Shown here: positions 31,981 through 44,678 of the stretch, one piece after another
Layout of the letters: the number at the start of each line of letters is the position of its first letter
Position numbering within the stretch: position 1 is the stretch's first letter
Assembly: GCA_034231615.1 (NCBI GenBank)
Contig: CM067298.1
Span: 35,656,127 to 35,720,126 of the forward strand
Length of the DNA stretch: 64,000 nucleotides
Direction of reading: 5' to 3'
DNA from: Meghimatium bilineatum
Lineage: Eukaryota > Mollusca > Gastropoda > Stylommatophora > Philomycidae
Translations under genes and position numbers: made by a program
Notes under the pieces: model-generated
Database searches by the model: none
Told to the model about the DNA's origin: nothing
The model's input: only the letters and a program-made list of their open reading frames with translations

Positions 31981-32838
31981 CCTTTAGCAAGCCAGATTAA
32001 AAAATACGAAACGTCTCCCTGCCACCGGATTCTTTTTTGAAAATTTGCGTTATTGATGGTGACTGTTTTGAAAATGTGATAATTTTTTGGTTGTTAGAGA
32101 TATTTAAATAATATTTGCACATATAAATAAAGAATTGAATTATGCATATATTGGTGTAATTTATGTATGTGTGTGTGTGATACCAGATGTATGAGAAAGT
32201 GGTAAAGACGTTTTTTTTAAAAAAACATATATTTTATAACAAATAAAGAGGAAAAAAATAAGTAAAAAAAATAACTTACCTTACATATCGAATTCCTTGG
32301 CAACACTGTAAACTTAATCACGCAAATCTGTTGTATTTATGTTCTTTCACTGCGAAGTTATCAAAATATAGCCGGGGGAACTGTATAAAACTTGTAGATT
32401 TGCAGTAAAATCGTTCTTTGAGCTTAGGCCTAGAGTTATTTTTTCTGCCACTTCAAAATATTCGATATCAAACGTACAAGTCCCCAAACCAACACGGCAT
32501 TCTGTATATTCACTGCTGTGAAACTAAATAACCTAATAATTCATGATTCAAGACACGATTCAATGTTATTTTATTCGAAATACGATGAAATAAAGGTCTA
32601 TAAAACCGATCCACCATCATGGCATCGTACCGGTGTGCAGATGTGGTCAGATTAATTGCTCTTAAACTTTTACGAATAGCTAGCCATTCTCAAGAACGAT
32701 CATTTCGGAAGTGGGGGATGTACCGGCTTCGATTGCGCATGTCCCCAGCTATGTGCACGGACTGTGGGACGGGCCGCCAACAGCGCGAGCCGCCATTTTG
32801 TTTTTCAGCGGCCGGGGTTGATATAGGCTTGGTGAAGG
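31981..32838. mobile_element. TTAA-flanked non-autonomous element, copy 2
   Basis: It is 858 bp between TTAA at 31977-31980 and 32839-32842. The termini CCTTTAGCAAGCC and (complement) CCTTCACCAAGCC match at 11 of 13 positions. It is highly similar to copy 1 along its length. Confidence 0.88.
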
Positions 32839-33017
32839 TTAACGGCATCTGAGCCTCTCTCTTTATATGGCCAAAAAAATAACATATTGAAAGATCATTG
32901 CAAGAATACAAATTAGTTGAAGTAGAAAAACCAACACAATTGAAAAGTTTCATCGATAAGTGAAGTTTAATGGAATAGTCAGTTGGATAGATTACAGGAA
33001 CTGTTGGAACAACATCA

Positions 33018-33275
33018 GTGGTCAAATATACTGAAAAACAAAGACTGAAATTGTTTGGCCATCTAGTGAGAATAAAACCTCATTGGCCAGCGACAAGAAC
33101 GTGCAACATGGAAATGGAAACAGCAAGATACAGAGGAAGACCAAGAAGAAGGTGGATTGAAGGAGTTACCAACATTAGGACACTGCTCAGTATTACTGCA
33201 TATCAAGTGACCAAACATGCCATAGCCCGAAAACCGATCATCATTCAATCCTGCCAGAGAAAAAACAATATATAG
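33018..33275 (+). mobile_element. RTE-like LINE C-terminal tail
   Basis: An open frame with QRLKLFGHLVRIKPHWPATR and RGRPRRRWIEGVTNI, the conserved 'GH..R....GRP..RW.' tail of many RT ORFs. It lacks any RT core. Confidence 0.8.
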
Positions 33276-33398
33276 ATAGTACATTTTATAGTATCATAAT
33301 TTTTTGTTGGAAGTTTTTATTGGAATTTTTTATTTACTTTGTTTTATTAGATTGCTTTGTTACAGATATTTAGCTGTTATCGATTATATGTTATTCTG

Positions 33399-33462
33399 TC
33401 GCCATTGACAAATAGATCTACTGATTCATCTAGGGATCATCTTTCTAAAGCAACACATATGT
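33399..33462. repeat. 64-bp segment shared with 39602-39665
   Basis: CTGTCGCCATTGACAAATAG through CTTTCTAAAGCAACACAT is identical in both places; flanks differ. It is part of an unclassified dispersed repeat. Confidence 0.85.
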
Positions 33463-33784
33463 GTATGTTAGAGAACATTGACTATAGTATCTGAAATGGT
33501 AGAATTATTAATTGTCTTTTATTATTTGATCTTTATATAGGAGACCTGATATCATGATAAGAAAGTTTGTCAATATTCACAACAAAAATCTGAAGGCTGA
33601 GAAATGAAATGATTGGCCAGGAAAGTTTGGGGCCAGACAATCTTGGAGTGGAGACACAACTAGACAGAAGTATTGTACTTAATCTTGTCAGTGAGCTTCA
33701 TTGCAATTAGCATATATTTATATGTGCTTCTTCACACACCTATCATACATATACATAAGCACCAGTACATGTAGGATTCACGTC

Positions 33785-33945
33785 TTTATTTCATGTATAA
33801 TAGTTATTTTAAAATCTCTAAAAAACAAAAAAAGTTATTGAGTGTTCCAAACACCCATCAAAAATAATGCACATTATCAAAAAAAGAAGTAATACCCAGG
33901 GGAACAGTGCGTAATTTTAATGCAGTGTTTTACAGTTTAGAACAA
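33785..33945. mobile_element. TTAA-type element remnant
   Basis: The AAAGTTATTGAGTGTTCCAA, AACACCC and TTAATGCAGTGTTTTACAG-like succession parallels the right-end region of the element ending at 27116, but the terminal CCTTT/TTAA is lost. Confidence 0.45.
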
Positions 33946-34470
33946 ACATTGCACATGACAAGTAAAGGGTACTGCCAACAATCAGGTCATAGTGCTTAGG
34001 AAGAAAAGTGCAGATATTGCTTCCTTGCTGTAAGTTAAGACTGCATAAGAAACTCCCTGTTAAGTGTAAATGAAGAACTTCATCTGCTCTGCTCTCTGTG
34101 TATTAAAACTTAAGTGCTTAAAGCTGTAGAGGATTTACATTTTACTCTGGTTTCCAATATATACTATGCCATTCTCAACAAAACAGCAAGCTGACTATTA
34201 AGAGAATCACTTAACTAGCATAAGTGATAAATCTCAGGGACATCCTAAAAATGGACCAATAAGCCACACATTGCAGCCTGATGTTGAATCTGCAATCTCA
34301 TGATCCCAACAAATGGTTTGACTACTTTGACACCATCTCCCCTCTTGTGTTCAGTTTAGCAAAGGTACTGGCTGCTTGAGTAGCCTCTGTGGATGTAGAA
34401 GATATGATTATGCTACGTTTCCATTTGTATCTGATAAGAGTATCATTATAACAATAGGTGGTTTCTTCCC

Positions 34471-34490
34471 CCCCCCCCCCCCCCCCCCCC
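34471..34490. repeat. Poly-C tract
   Basis: An uninterrupted C run of about 20 bases. Confidence 0.9.
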
Positions 34491-34744
34491 ATTTATTGTG
34501 TTACAGATTCAAATTGTGATCTTCATTGCTTTCCATTCCTTGATGGAGACTGATAGGCATCAGATAAAGGCCTCCTTTCCATGTAAGCAGAACATATAGT
34601 ATATTTCATTTGGATATATTTCATCTGCTGACCTCCATTTTGTTGAGAGAAACACTGTCAATTGACCTTCAGTTGTTTATTCAACCAATATGCAACTGAA
34701 TAATATATAGTAGATCAAATAGGGAACACAGATTATATTTACAT

Positions 34745-36500
34745 CCATAAAACATAAACTGTGATAATCAGCATAATTGAAGAGAATTAATGCTAAACAT
34801 AAAAATACATGGAGAGATGCTACATGTAGACAGTTTCTTATATCTTGGACACATAATCATAAATGTTGGTAGATATGAAACATAAGATGCCGTTAAGATC
34901 CGTGTATAAACCGAGAATTTTTAGACAAAAATCAGAGATGACTTCATACTCATCGTCTTATATTCGAGTAACTTCAAATTTTTTTTTAAATTACGTCCAA
35001 ATCACAGTAAAAAAGGAGAAAAACACTTTTAAAAAATTCCAGTCACATGTCCCGATATATTAAGCCAGGATAAAATGACTAGGGCTCACCAGCAATCTAG
35101 AGCGTACTTACCATAATGCTAGGCCTCTAATTACATTAATTTATATATATCATACAATATTTCCTTCGAAACCTACGATATTTCTTGATAAAAACTCACT
35201 TACTAGATCTATATCGCACCATTTTTACTGAGCATAATTTCCCCGCAATGCTATTTTTAGCAATGGGTATTACCGTTTTTTTACCATGGTACATATATTT
35301 CTATCATAACGGTTTCAATTGATCATCGAAATTGGTCAGAAAAGTATACCAGTATCTGATGTTATTTATTGACCAAAATACTGTGGTAGCCTAGGCCTAG
35401 TCTTGTTTGTGTAGGGAAACACTAACTACCAGTAGTCTAAACACAGTCACACACTTTCTTGTTGCAGTAAAGCAAATGTTACAACAGTTACTGACCCTCT
35501 ACTAAGCTATAAGACCTGTGTACAGAAAATTAAAAAAAATACCTCAAAGGCAGATTTTGAGTATTTCCGTGCATGTCGCTGGTCGGTAATCCCAATTTTT
35601 AACATGGGACTCCAAGTATATAAATATTGACCAAGACAATAATCAGAAACATAAAGAATGAAGTCCTAATTAATTCTGTTCAGAGGTCTTATTCTACATA
35701 CTACGGTCTTGCACAAACACATCACTTTTTTTACATCCAAAACTTTGCTGCAGTGTTGGGGGGAGGGGGATGGGGGAGAGAAATCAATAGTGAAACTCAT
35801 CTGAGCTGTCTGTGCCTCATGTTTATATTACTGTATAAGGTAAACATACAGGTCACACAGTCCTGAATACAGTAGCCTATCCTTTCAAGTTATGTGAGTG
35901 AGGCAAATGAAAGGAATGCCATTTTCTTATAGTTGCAAAAGTTGGTGTTAATTTCCATTTAGCATGTCAGTTCTTTCTTTGATGATGTTCATTATTACCG
36001 GGCCGGCATTGTTAAGTTGGGAATTCTGTCTATAGTCGGATCTTAGACTTTCTCCACTTTCGGGAAGGGATAATTAGGTTCTCGGCCTACTATCGGATGG
36101 GTTTATATTCAGATCTTAACAGTAAAAGAAGAATAAGAATGGCTAAAAGTAATTTTCAATGACAGGAGGACACTACCAACATCCAAACAATTCACTAACT
36201 AAAAATGAGAATTGTAAATTTCTACCTACACTATAGACTTATGTATCATTCAGAAACATGGATAATGAACAGTTAGTAGAAGACAGAGTTGATGTTTTAG
36301 AGATGTTGCCATATAGAAGAATTGGAAGAACTTTGTGAAAAGAAAATAAACCAAAGAGGTTCTAGTAACACTGTTGGAAAAAAAGAACCATTAAAGGAAA
36401 TAAAACAAAATATTTTGAACATAAAAACATGACACCTTGTTGAAGACTTTACTTGAAGGTATAGTTGAGAGTCCGTGAACAAATGGTAGGCAGAGATACT
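34745..36500 (+). mobile_element. RTE-like LINE relic split by a TIR element
   Basis: The left part (34745-34886) aligns with 46000-46105, including AAACATAAAAATACATGGAG and CTTGGACACATAATCA. The right part (36120-36500) aligns with 46105-46500, including GAATAAGAATGGCTAAAAGT and TGACACCTTGTTGAAGAC. Frames are broken many times. The missing middle is occupied by the element at 34892-36120. Confidence 0.8.
34892..36120. mobile_element. DNA element with about 22-bp terminal inverted repeats
   Basis: The left end GTTAAGATCCGTGTATAAACC and the complement of the right end GTTAAGATCTGAATATAAACC are inverted copies. Both include TTAA, so a TTAA-targeting family (piggyBac or Kolobok type) is possible. 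The 1.2-kb interior has no transposase. It interrupts an RTE relic, so it arrived later than that relic. Confidence 0.65.
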
Positions 36501-36683
36501 GCTGTGAGAGAAACATAGAGATAGGATACAGTCTTTCAGAGTGCACCACCAAGAAAATGATAATGGTTTTGAAAGTTCTTTGCAACCATCTATAATGCAG
36601 AGATGGTGCATGATAATGGTGCAACTGAAATGACAGCCAAAGCATTTTAAAATGTTATTGTTCTCTTGACAGTAAGAAGACAC

Positions 36684-36777
36684 TTAAATTCTGTCCTGTT
36701 GGAGATATACATTAAATTTTGTCCTGTTGGAGATAGACATTAAATTCTGTCCTGTTGGAGATAAGACATTAAATTCT
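36684..36777. repeat. Tandem repeat, about 29 bp x 3
   Basis: ATTCTGTCCTGTTGGAGATA plus ACATTAA is repeated three times with few changes. Confidence 0.9.
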
Positions 36778-36866
36778 GAGATCTCATGTACACATTTAAT
36801 AATCCTTGTTAGTTCATAAATGGAGGATGATAAAAGGCTGCCATGCTGTGTATGCCAAATTATCTG

Positions 36867-37134
36867 TGTGTTGCCGGATCCCAAAAGGGGAGCAAAGAAT
36901 AGCAACACCTACCATGCATTTGTAAGAGGCAACTAAGGTTGTGATTTGGCTATCCCATCCTACATAGGGTCAAAGTGACCCTACATAGGGTCAAAGTGAC
37001 CCAGAAACTATGCTGAAGTATGATGTGTCATACCAAAAGGCGCAGCAGTAAAGCTGTAAACCATGACACAACATATTCCGAACTACATCCTGTAAATTTG
37101 CAGGAGTTTGAGAACGAATGCTGAAGAAGAAGAA
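36867..37134 (+). mobile_element. SINE family S1, long copy with internal duplication
   Basis: It runs from TGTGTTGCCGGATCCCAAAA to GAACGAATGCTGAAGAAGAA. An internal segment TACATAGGGTCAAAGTGACCC is present twice in tandem near 36960-37002. Confidence 0.85.
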
Positions 37135-37679
37135 TGTGCAAAATTGCAAATGAAAAACAAGTATAAGTTTGATCAGCCAATATGAGTGCTGCTGTGTGTG
37201 ATAATCAGTGCACATGCCCTATCTGGAAAAGAATGTGGCTATGGTCACATAAATTTGTGTTTCCTTATGTACTATTATTTTAATAAATTTAATTGTTATT
37301 AGTGATTTGTAGTTACTGGAGTAGTAATTATGATGTTCAGACACAGTGAATGTGCTTTAATGTTTCAATAAACGAGATATTTTTTTGCAATAGGATATTT
37401 ATTCTTGATCCATCTTACCAGCAACATTGAGAGAAGTTTGTTTTATAGATTTATCTGTAGTTCATTCATTAATTTCATAGTGAACTTGTGTTCCAGATGC
37501 AAAATACAGCTTTGATTTGCAGCTGAACATTATAACCTGATGATTTTCCTCCTTCGCAAATGAAGATGTGTATGGCATTGCAAAAAACAGGTCGCTGTCA
37601 TGCCCACTGTCGCACCATTATATCCTAGCATGGTCACTATCTATTTATATATATGCTGTGGCCCTTGTTTATACGCTGC

Positions 37680-39110
37680 AGCATCAGGGGTAGAAGAGAT
37701 CTCTGGAGATAGCTTTCGTGTGTTGTTTGTAAGCTTGTTCCTGTGGCTTCTTTGATTTCTGTGGTCCAACTTTTACATGGTCTGCCTCTGCTTTTATAGC
37801 TGTGATGTCTGTGGCATGCTGTCTGCTCGTAATCTGGAAGTGTATGAAAACCACTTCATCTGTTGTCTTTTGATGTGTTCCAATACTGGTATTGTTTTGG
37901 TTATCTGATGTTATTGTTTCTAATTCTATCTCAACACTATTAATGACACTCCAAGTATTCTTCGTAGACATGTCATTTCTGCTATCACTATTTTTCTTTT
38001 GTCTTGTGCTGTCATTGTCCAGGTTTGGCACTAGTAGCACAGTGATGGGATAATAATAATCTTGTATAATGCAACTTTAGTATCTATGTTTACATTTTAT
38101 TCTTAGGAATATGTATCATCTGTCCCAAAATCTGATATGTTTTGTTGTATCTATTTTGTATCTCTTTACTGTTTTTCCCTTCATTCAATATAATGCTTCC
38201 TAAGTAAGTGAACTCCTTTTATCTGGTTACATTGTTTATTATCATTGGAGATATTTCTTTCTTATTGCCATTATTTCAGTCTTTTAAATATAAATTTTAA
38301 TGTTATTTTTTTTGACATGTGTGGAATCTGTTCATATGTTCTTGCAATTTTCTTGTAGAGCCTCTTTTGTGCATTTGTATAATCTGCATTGAACATGTTT
38401 CCATATTCTTTCCATGAGTTGATTTTGACAGTTTTCATAACTTTCTTGGCATTTGTTTTTGCTGTCTTGTATTCTATGCAATCTACTTGGTTTTTACTTT
38501 TGATCCCATGCCGAAATCGGATGTGCTAGGCCTACAAGGCGCATAACAGTGGCACAACGTAATCACGCTCCCGGTGGAAATCGCACGGATATCCGTGATG
38601 GTTACAATGGAGCAAACGAAAAACAAACAAACAAACTTTTGATCCATTTCTTATATTTGTTTCTTTTCTCTTGTGACTTTTTTGGCTTCTTCATTCCACC
38701 ATACTGTTATTGTGTACTTCTTTACACTGTTCTTGTATCAACATGATTCTCCTGCTGCTTGTGTGGTAGCATCTTTGAATAATTTCAATTCTTCTTCTAC
38801 TTGTAGTTGTGGTAGTTTTTATAATTTTTCTGTGATATTTTTGTGTGTATTGCTCCCATACCATGGCTTCCTTAAGTTTGTGCATTCTAATTTGTGTTAG
38901 TTTTTTATCTTTGTTGTTGTCTTTCTGTGTCTTTGTCTACACACATTTGGTATCGCTCTTTCGTCTGTTATTTTCATTCTGGTGTTTCTTCTTGTTAATA
39001 CAAAGTCTATCTGGCTTTTGCAGTTTAAGTCGTTCCACTTGTACCAGGTGTGAACTTGGGATTCTCTGTGCTTGAAGAATGTTATAAATAGGTTATGCTG
39101 AATGCACATT
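37680..39110 (-). mobile_element. RTE-like LINE relic (endonuclease end and linker)
   Basis: On the minus strand, NLFITFFKHRESQVHTWYKW and SQIDFVLTRRN (38897-39109) are the C-terminal part of an APE-type endonuclease. Lower down, TNAKKVMKTVKINSWKEYGN belongs to the endonuclease-RT linker seen at 53446-53751. A further frame at 37684-38040 is probably the same relic. A 128-bp insert lies at 38507-38634. Confidence 0.78.
38496..38645 (+). mobile_element. Short retroposon (S3 type) with 11-bp TSD inside RTE relic
   Basis: ACTTTTGATCC flanks the insert on both sides (38496-38506 and 38635-38645). The insert is 128 bp, ends in an A/C-rich tail (AAACGAAAAACAAACAAAC) and is related to 13540-13660. 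Confidence 0.82.
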
Positions 39111-40663
39111 TCAGTCCATCAGTAGCCGTTGTCATCAGAAACTACTAATTTACAATTCTGAATATGAAATAAGTTTGAAATTCAATTTCCAATTTTTCTG
39201 TAATAACTGCCATACATACTTTTGTACAATGGAAACCCATTATAATGAATTGGTCTGGACTGACAGTATGTGTGTAATAACCGAATTTTATGTACAATTA
39301 TAAACAACTATTACTATACGTTATTTCTTTTTTTACAATGTTTCACATGACGTAATCACTGGGTTTCAAGTACCAGAGAATGGTGTACCAGTTCCTTGTG
39401 GAAAGATATTGTTTAGGTATATTTGACCTTCCATGTGGTTTTTAGTTTAATTCTCAACACCTTTTCAACCTTAGTGATGGGAAGGGAGAGGCATGTATTG
39501 CTGTGTTTTTAGGGACAGGAGAAGATGTTTACACATAGTTTTGTTTAGGAACAGGAGGATTTCTTTGTTACATTTAGCTTTTATTGACTATATCAGTTAC
39601 TCTGTCGCCATTGACAAATAGATCTACTGATTCATCTAGGGATCATCTTTCTAAAGCAACACATTAGACTATTCCTGTGAATTTCACTGGCTGCCGACTA
39701 AAATTATAGACAAAGTGACTAGTGGAGATCATGGGTACAGTCAAATGCGCCACTTTGGTAGGATGTTTTCCAATGAGCCAGCAGGTCATATAATCTCAAT
39801 GGTCATGGTTATCAGTAAGTAGTCCCTGATCCTCCCCTACCCTTTTCACTGAGAAGCATTATCTGCTATAAGTATTTCCTCACTCATCTGCATCATTGAA
39901 TATAGAAATCGCTGGAGGACTGTGTGCTGAAGCATCCAGTGTGATACCCATACGATCGTTACGGGTTTATATATATAGATTATCTCCTACAATTCACTAA
40001 ATCTATTCCATTGACAATGCAGTCATGTCAATGCATCCTTCTAAAATTACATAATTTTATTTTTCCTGTGGTTCTCATTGGTCATTTTGTGTTGCCAACC
40101 AATGAAAATCATGAGAAAAGTCAAATTGCATCAATTTTAAAGAACACCAATGTCACCCACCTAAAATATACACTCTCCCTGCTCTGCGATTTTCAGTGCT
40201 TTATCTGTCTCTGACTGGGGATTTATCACTTTCTCTTATATTGCCCCACCTTAGAATACTGGTGGGGCAATACTATAAATCTTAACTGAATAAGGCTTTG
40301 TCCAAACACAGGTATCTAGTGAAAATTTGTGCATGTCTAAAGTTCAGAGTTTGTCTTTTTACCTAAAGCAGTTTTTAAAAGAGTGTGTTATAAACAGATA
40401 TTTGTTTGAGTTATAATATTTTTATTTTTAAAAAATTAAGACAGTGAGTTAAAATAATTGGAGATTTTGAAATGTTAAACTGGGAAATTCATTAAAAAAC
40501 AGATTCACTGTAAAGTTATTTCACTGTATATAGAACACTACTATTTACAATTCTAATTATAGTTGTATTTATTCCACATAGGTAGATTGGGTTTACAGCT
40601 GATGCACAGTTGAATTACGTATAGCAACTGACAAATAACATAAATATATATTAATTTCACCCA

Positions 40664-40912
40664 TGTGTTGTGGTATGAAAGGGAATTGAAGAATAGCGAC
40701 ACTGCTACCTCCCAATCATGTCAGAAGAAGTGACTAAGGAGGTTTTGGGATGAAGTTTGCTGTTCCATCCTATGTAGGATCAAAGTCACCCCAAAGTTAG
40801 AAAGGTGCAGATATCACAACTAAGCTGTAAATCATGACACAGCACACTCCGTTCTCTAGACTACATCCTGCTGATCTGAAGGAGTTTGAAAACATAGGCA
40901 GAAGTATTAATA
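40664..40912 (+). mobile_element. SINE family S1, long copy
   Basis: Landmarks are TGTGTTGTGGTATGAAAGGG, TGACTAAGGAGGTTTTGGGA, AGGTGCAGATATCACAACTA and TCTGAAGGAGTTTGAAAAC. Confidence 0.8.
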
Positions 40913-41036
40913 ATTATTATGTTATTCTATTTAATGTTATTCATACAATAATTTTAAAATGTATTTGTAAAGTCTATTGTTGATAATTTTTTTGTTTGAT
41001 TCTTAGCACTTTAGCTGTCACACCTTTTTCAGTCTT

Positions 41037-41175
41037 CGTCTTCTTCAGTGTTCATTCTCAAACTCCTGCTGAATTCTTTTGTAGCAGGACCATGGTCCTA
41101 CTTTCCAGCAGAATGTAGTCCAGAGAATGGAAATACGTTGTGTCACCGTTTTATTTTCACACATCCATCTTCTGT
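41037..41175 (-). mobile_element. SINE family S1, short subtype
   Basis: CTTCTTCAGTGTTCATTCTC and TTGTAGCAGGACCATGGTCC, ending near CACACATCCATCTTCTG. The open frame 41048-41461 starts inside this SINE and is not a gene. Confidence 0.8.
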
Positions 41176-42049
41176 TGACTTTTTCAGTCTAATTTTGTCA
41201 ATTGCCATGACATTATTTTTGGGTAAGGTGAGTATTGTGAGAAATGATTTTAAAACATTAACCAATAAAGTTACAACTTTGAAACTTTCAGATGTTCAAT
41301 CATGTATAAGTTTTACAAAAATGTTTATCTCAAGCTTTTGTTGGTTTTTTTTAAATTTTATTTCCATTTATTTTATGAATGATTTTGTCTGGTACTGGCA
41401 GTGCCATGTTCTCATTTTCAAGGTAATCCTAAATAATCTTGTAGATCAATTGGGTTCATGACCCCTCTGAGTAGAAGGCTCCTTCAATAGGTATTGCACT
41501 AAACTGAAAGCTGAAGTCTCCTGGGTATGAAAGAAGGTCAGAAAAGTCACCAAACTGCACATAGGAAATAAGAACTAGTTGCTCACAATTCCTGGGGTTA
41601 TCAAACATCAAACAAACAATTGGGGTCGTGGCATCTTAGTAGTTAATGAGCTTGTTTCTAGAACATCACTCAATCCTGGACTCGCAGAGCTATCTCTTAT
41701 TGATCTTTATATTACTTGAAACATAAACCAATTCTGTATCTGATTCTGAGTTTATTTTATCGCTATTGCTTGCTAAGAAGTCCTGGACTTGGATAAGTAT
41801 CATGCCATAGTGCTAATTTTGAAGAGTTCGTTGGGAAATTGCAATAAAAATAATTAAATCTCTGACTATTAGCCATAAATATACAATCTTACCAAAGGTG
41901 CAGCCATATTGAAATTATCATTGTTAACATTAACATTTTTATGTAATCCTAGACTAGGATAAAAAACCTTATCAAACTCTAGCTTCTTTGCGTACATCAA
42001 ATATGTTAAATAAATACTAACTAAATAATCTTTTAGTACAACTTAAGTG

Positions 42050-42245
42050 CAATTGACGACATGGTAGCTTTGATTCGTGCACTAGGTTCCAAATCCGGTC
42101 ATCCAAGGTTCAGTTCTCAGTTCATTTAGAAACATTTTAAAATCAGCCATGTCTCCTGGTCAACACAGCCTACAGAAAGGTACCAGATCTATGAAAGTAA
42201 GGGTGGGAGGTGTGATGCTGACTATATCATCCCTAGGTATGTTGT
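42050..42245 (+). mobile_element. tRNA-derived SINE family T2
   Basis: The A-box-like TGGTAGCTTTGATTCGTG and B-box-like AGGTTCAGTTCTC are followed by CATTTTAAAATCAGCC and GGGTGGGAGGTGTGATGCTG. A minus-strand copy lies at 62465-62765. Confidence 0.7.
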
Positions 42246-42479
42246 TGGTCAATTTGAAATATGGGCCTACGTCCATATTCCTGATACACCTCAGGTGTTA
42301 ATAAGGAAAACTTTTTTTTTTTTCAGATTGAGTGCTGTAAATTTGTGTTTATTCCTTCATCATTATTTAGTTTTATTGCAAAGAAAATGTCAACTATATC
42401 AAAAGAACTTTATTATGAACTCTTCAAAATAAAATATTTTAACATCAACATATTTTTTTTTATTGGTTTATGAATGAGA

Positions 42480-42700
42480 AAAAAGTTAGTTGTACAAATA
42501 TTGACAGGGAAGTTCAGAGAACAGAGTTACAAAGGGCCAGTTTGGAGAGGGGTAGAAGATGACCATGTGATTATATATTAGATAAACTTCATGACATGGC
42601 AGCAAACAACCAACCTGATAGAAGGGATAGAGAGTTATGGAGATCCTTGATCACCAACGGCAGCAGCCAAGCACTTGATGATAATAACAAACTTGCAGCT
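42480..42700 (+). mobile_element. Possible LINE C-terminal fragment
   Basis: One frame reads LDKLHDMAANNQPDRRDREL then W, the style of an RT C-terminal tail. No other LINE feature is nearby. Confidence 0.4.
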
Positions 42701-43455
42701 TGTTACAGTTGTAACTTGTGAACGCTGTTGCATCCATGTTGACAACTTCCTTCATGAATGTCATGTGCATGCATCAACAAAGTAGAATTTTTATTGGAGG
42801 ATTCCAAAATCTGTGCACATCTTAGCAACGTACTTCATGAACACCTTCAAGCAAGATCGTAATGGGGAAGGGAGGGATCACACACCACACTCCGTTTAAG
42901 CAAAGTGGAGTATGACATTTTGTGGAAATGTGCTAAAATTGAACAAATACCCTTGAATCAAATTGTCTCAGATTCCCACACAAATTTGGTATTATTAAAC
43001 TGGTAAATACACACATATCCCCTTTTATCAGTAAAGCTTTCACAAAAACTAAAAGTATAATAAATGATATCTTTGGCAGTTGCTCTGAGCAACGAGTACT
43101 GTATTAGATTTGAAACTTGTATTTAATTTTAACTAGTTTCTCTGTATTTTTATTTATGGTACCAATAAAGATGCCTTCTGGCAATAGTAAACATACAAAA
43201 ACTGACAGTACACATAATACATCTGAAACAACCATGTTTATATCTTATTTATGTTTGTCACTTGATATACAGAAACCTAATGATCTGCGTTGTTTCCAAT
43301 ATTTGTGGCCCTCAAGGGATTTGCATACCTATGTAATTTGTGTGTTTCTGTCTCCATCTATCATATCATGTTCATAATAACTACAGAATACACAGGTTAG
43401 ATCTCTTGGATAAAATTACATCTTGTTTTAAGGATACAAATTGACCAAATTCAGA

Positions 43456-43520
43456 AAACGTATTGACTTAAATTGCGTGGCAAATTAGTGTCAGATAAAT
43501 GAACCTGGTTCAAATATCTT
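43456..43520 (+). mobile_element. tRNA-like SINE head
   Basis: TTGCGTGGCAAATTAGTG and AACCTGGTTCAAATATC resemble A and B boxes; the segment aligns with 1322-1380. Confidence 0.5.
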
Positions 43521-44660
43521 TTTCTACCTATTGTCTTTCATATCAACATTATTCAACCCTCAGTTCGCTATCTTGTAATCATTCCTCACAGAATGCCTGC
43601 TCATACCATGGTTCTACTCTGTATGTCTGTAGTCATTCTGCTACATCTACTTAGTTAAATTTGTAATCTTATTATTAAGTGTTCTTTATAAAGTAGACAA
43701 ACAATATGTGTCTATCTGCTCCATTAAGTATTAAACCTTACAAATAATTCTTTAAAACATTGTGTAAGAAAAAACGGACTTCCATACATAATTACATAAA
43801 TACTAGAATTTATAAGTCAAAATAATTGCTACCCAGTATTTTCCCTGCTGTAGATAGTGATATTTTGGTCACATCAGTGATTTGAAAAAAAAAAGCAAAA
43901 TCAGTGTTTTCATTACCTATATTTATATCCAAATATTTTCAACATATTTTCAGTTCTGAAATCTACTAATTTATGTACATAATCACCAACCCTGCCCCAT
44001 TAAGAACAGGTTTTGTTTTGTTGGAACTGCCTCTGTGCTTGTATCAGACTGACTTACTAAAGCGGAAATTTAGGAACTGTTGCATGTTCCAGGCACAATC
44101 TTATAGCAGGTGATTTTAATTATCAATGGATACAAATTGATAATAGCTTTGAGCCACACCTTAAATCTCCCAACAAAATTAGCTTCCAGGCTCGAGGGTA
44201 GATATCGTGAAATAGCGTTGGCATGCATTTTTTAATTTAACCTCCTACAAACAATTTTTGTAGAAAAAAAAAATAGTGAAAAAAACACACACTTTTTCAT
44301 ATTTTTTGGACATGTTTTTTTTTTCAAATTTCCACAAATTAATTGGTGAATAAAAATCAGTTAGTTTACATCAACTTTTGTCAACCCCTGTCATTTTTTT
44401 TATTTTTCAGACACCCTAATTGTTGATATAATTTATGAACATTCATTATTCTTCTTGTTTCCAAACTCCTGTATATTAACAAGATAAAACGAAATGTGTT
44501 CTGATCTGGATTACAATTGGGAACCGTTCATAAATTACATCAAGAATTGGGGGGCCTAAAGTTTTTTGACAGTTGATGGCAACCAAACGTTTTTCGTGCA
44601 CAATGAAATTGTGCGAATTTGAAGGGAATAAAATTCTGAAAGATTATGGCATTTCTCTTT

Positions 44661-44678
44661 CCCCCCCCCCCCCCCCCC
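44661..44678. repeat. Poly-C/poly-T tract
   Basis: A C run of about 18 bases followed by a T run. Confidence 0.9.

Noticed and set aside
37497-37545. Possible short terminal exon for the host gene (phase 1, DAKYSFDLQLNIIT, stop)
   Set aside because: The phase fits, but the acceptor is average, the exon is tiny and there is no other support.
39228-39330. Possible second pogo-like terminus (GGAAACCCATTATAATGAAT)
   Set aside because: No matching inverted end or transposase remnant found.
41048-41461. 137-codon ORF
   Set aside because: The first third is an antisense S1 SINE and the rest is AT-rich hydrophobic noise without splice support.
43165-43300. Possible exon starting MPSGNSKHTKTDSTHNTSE
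   Set aside because: Not compatible with the phase left open at 31306, and the donor is weak.
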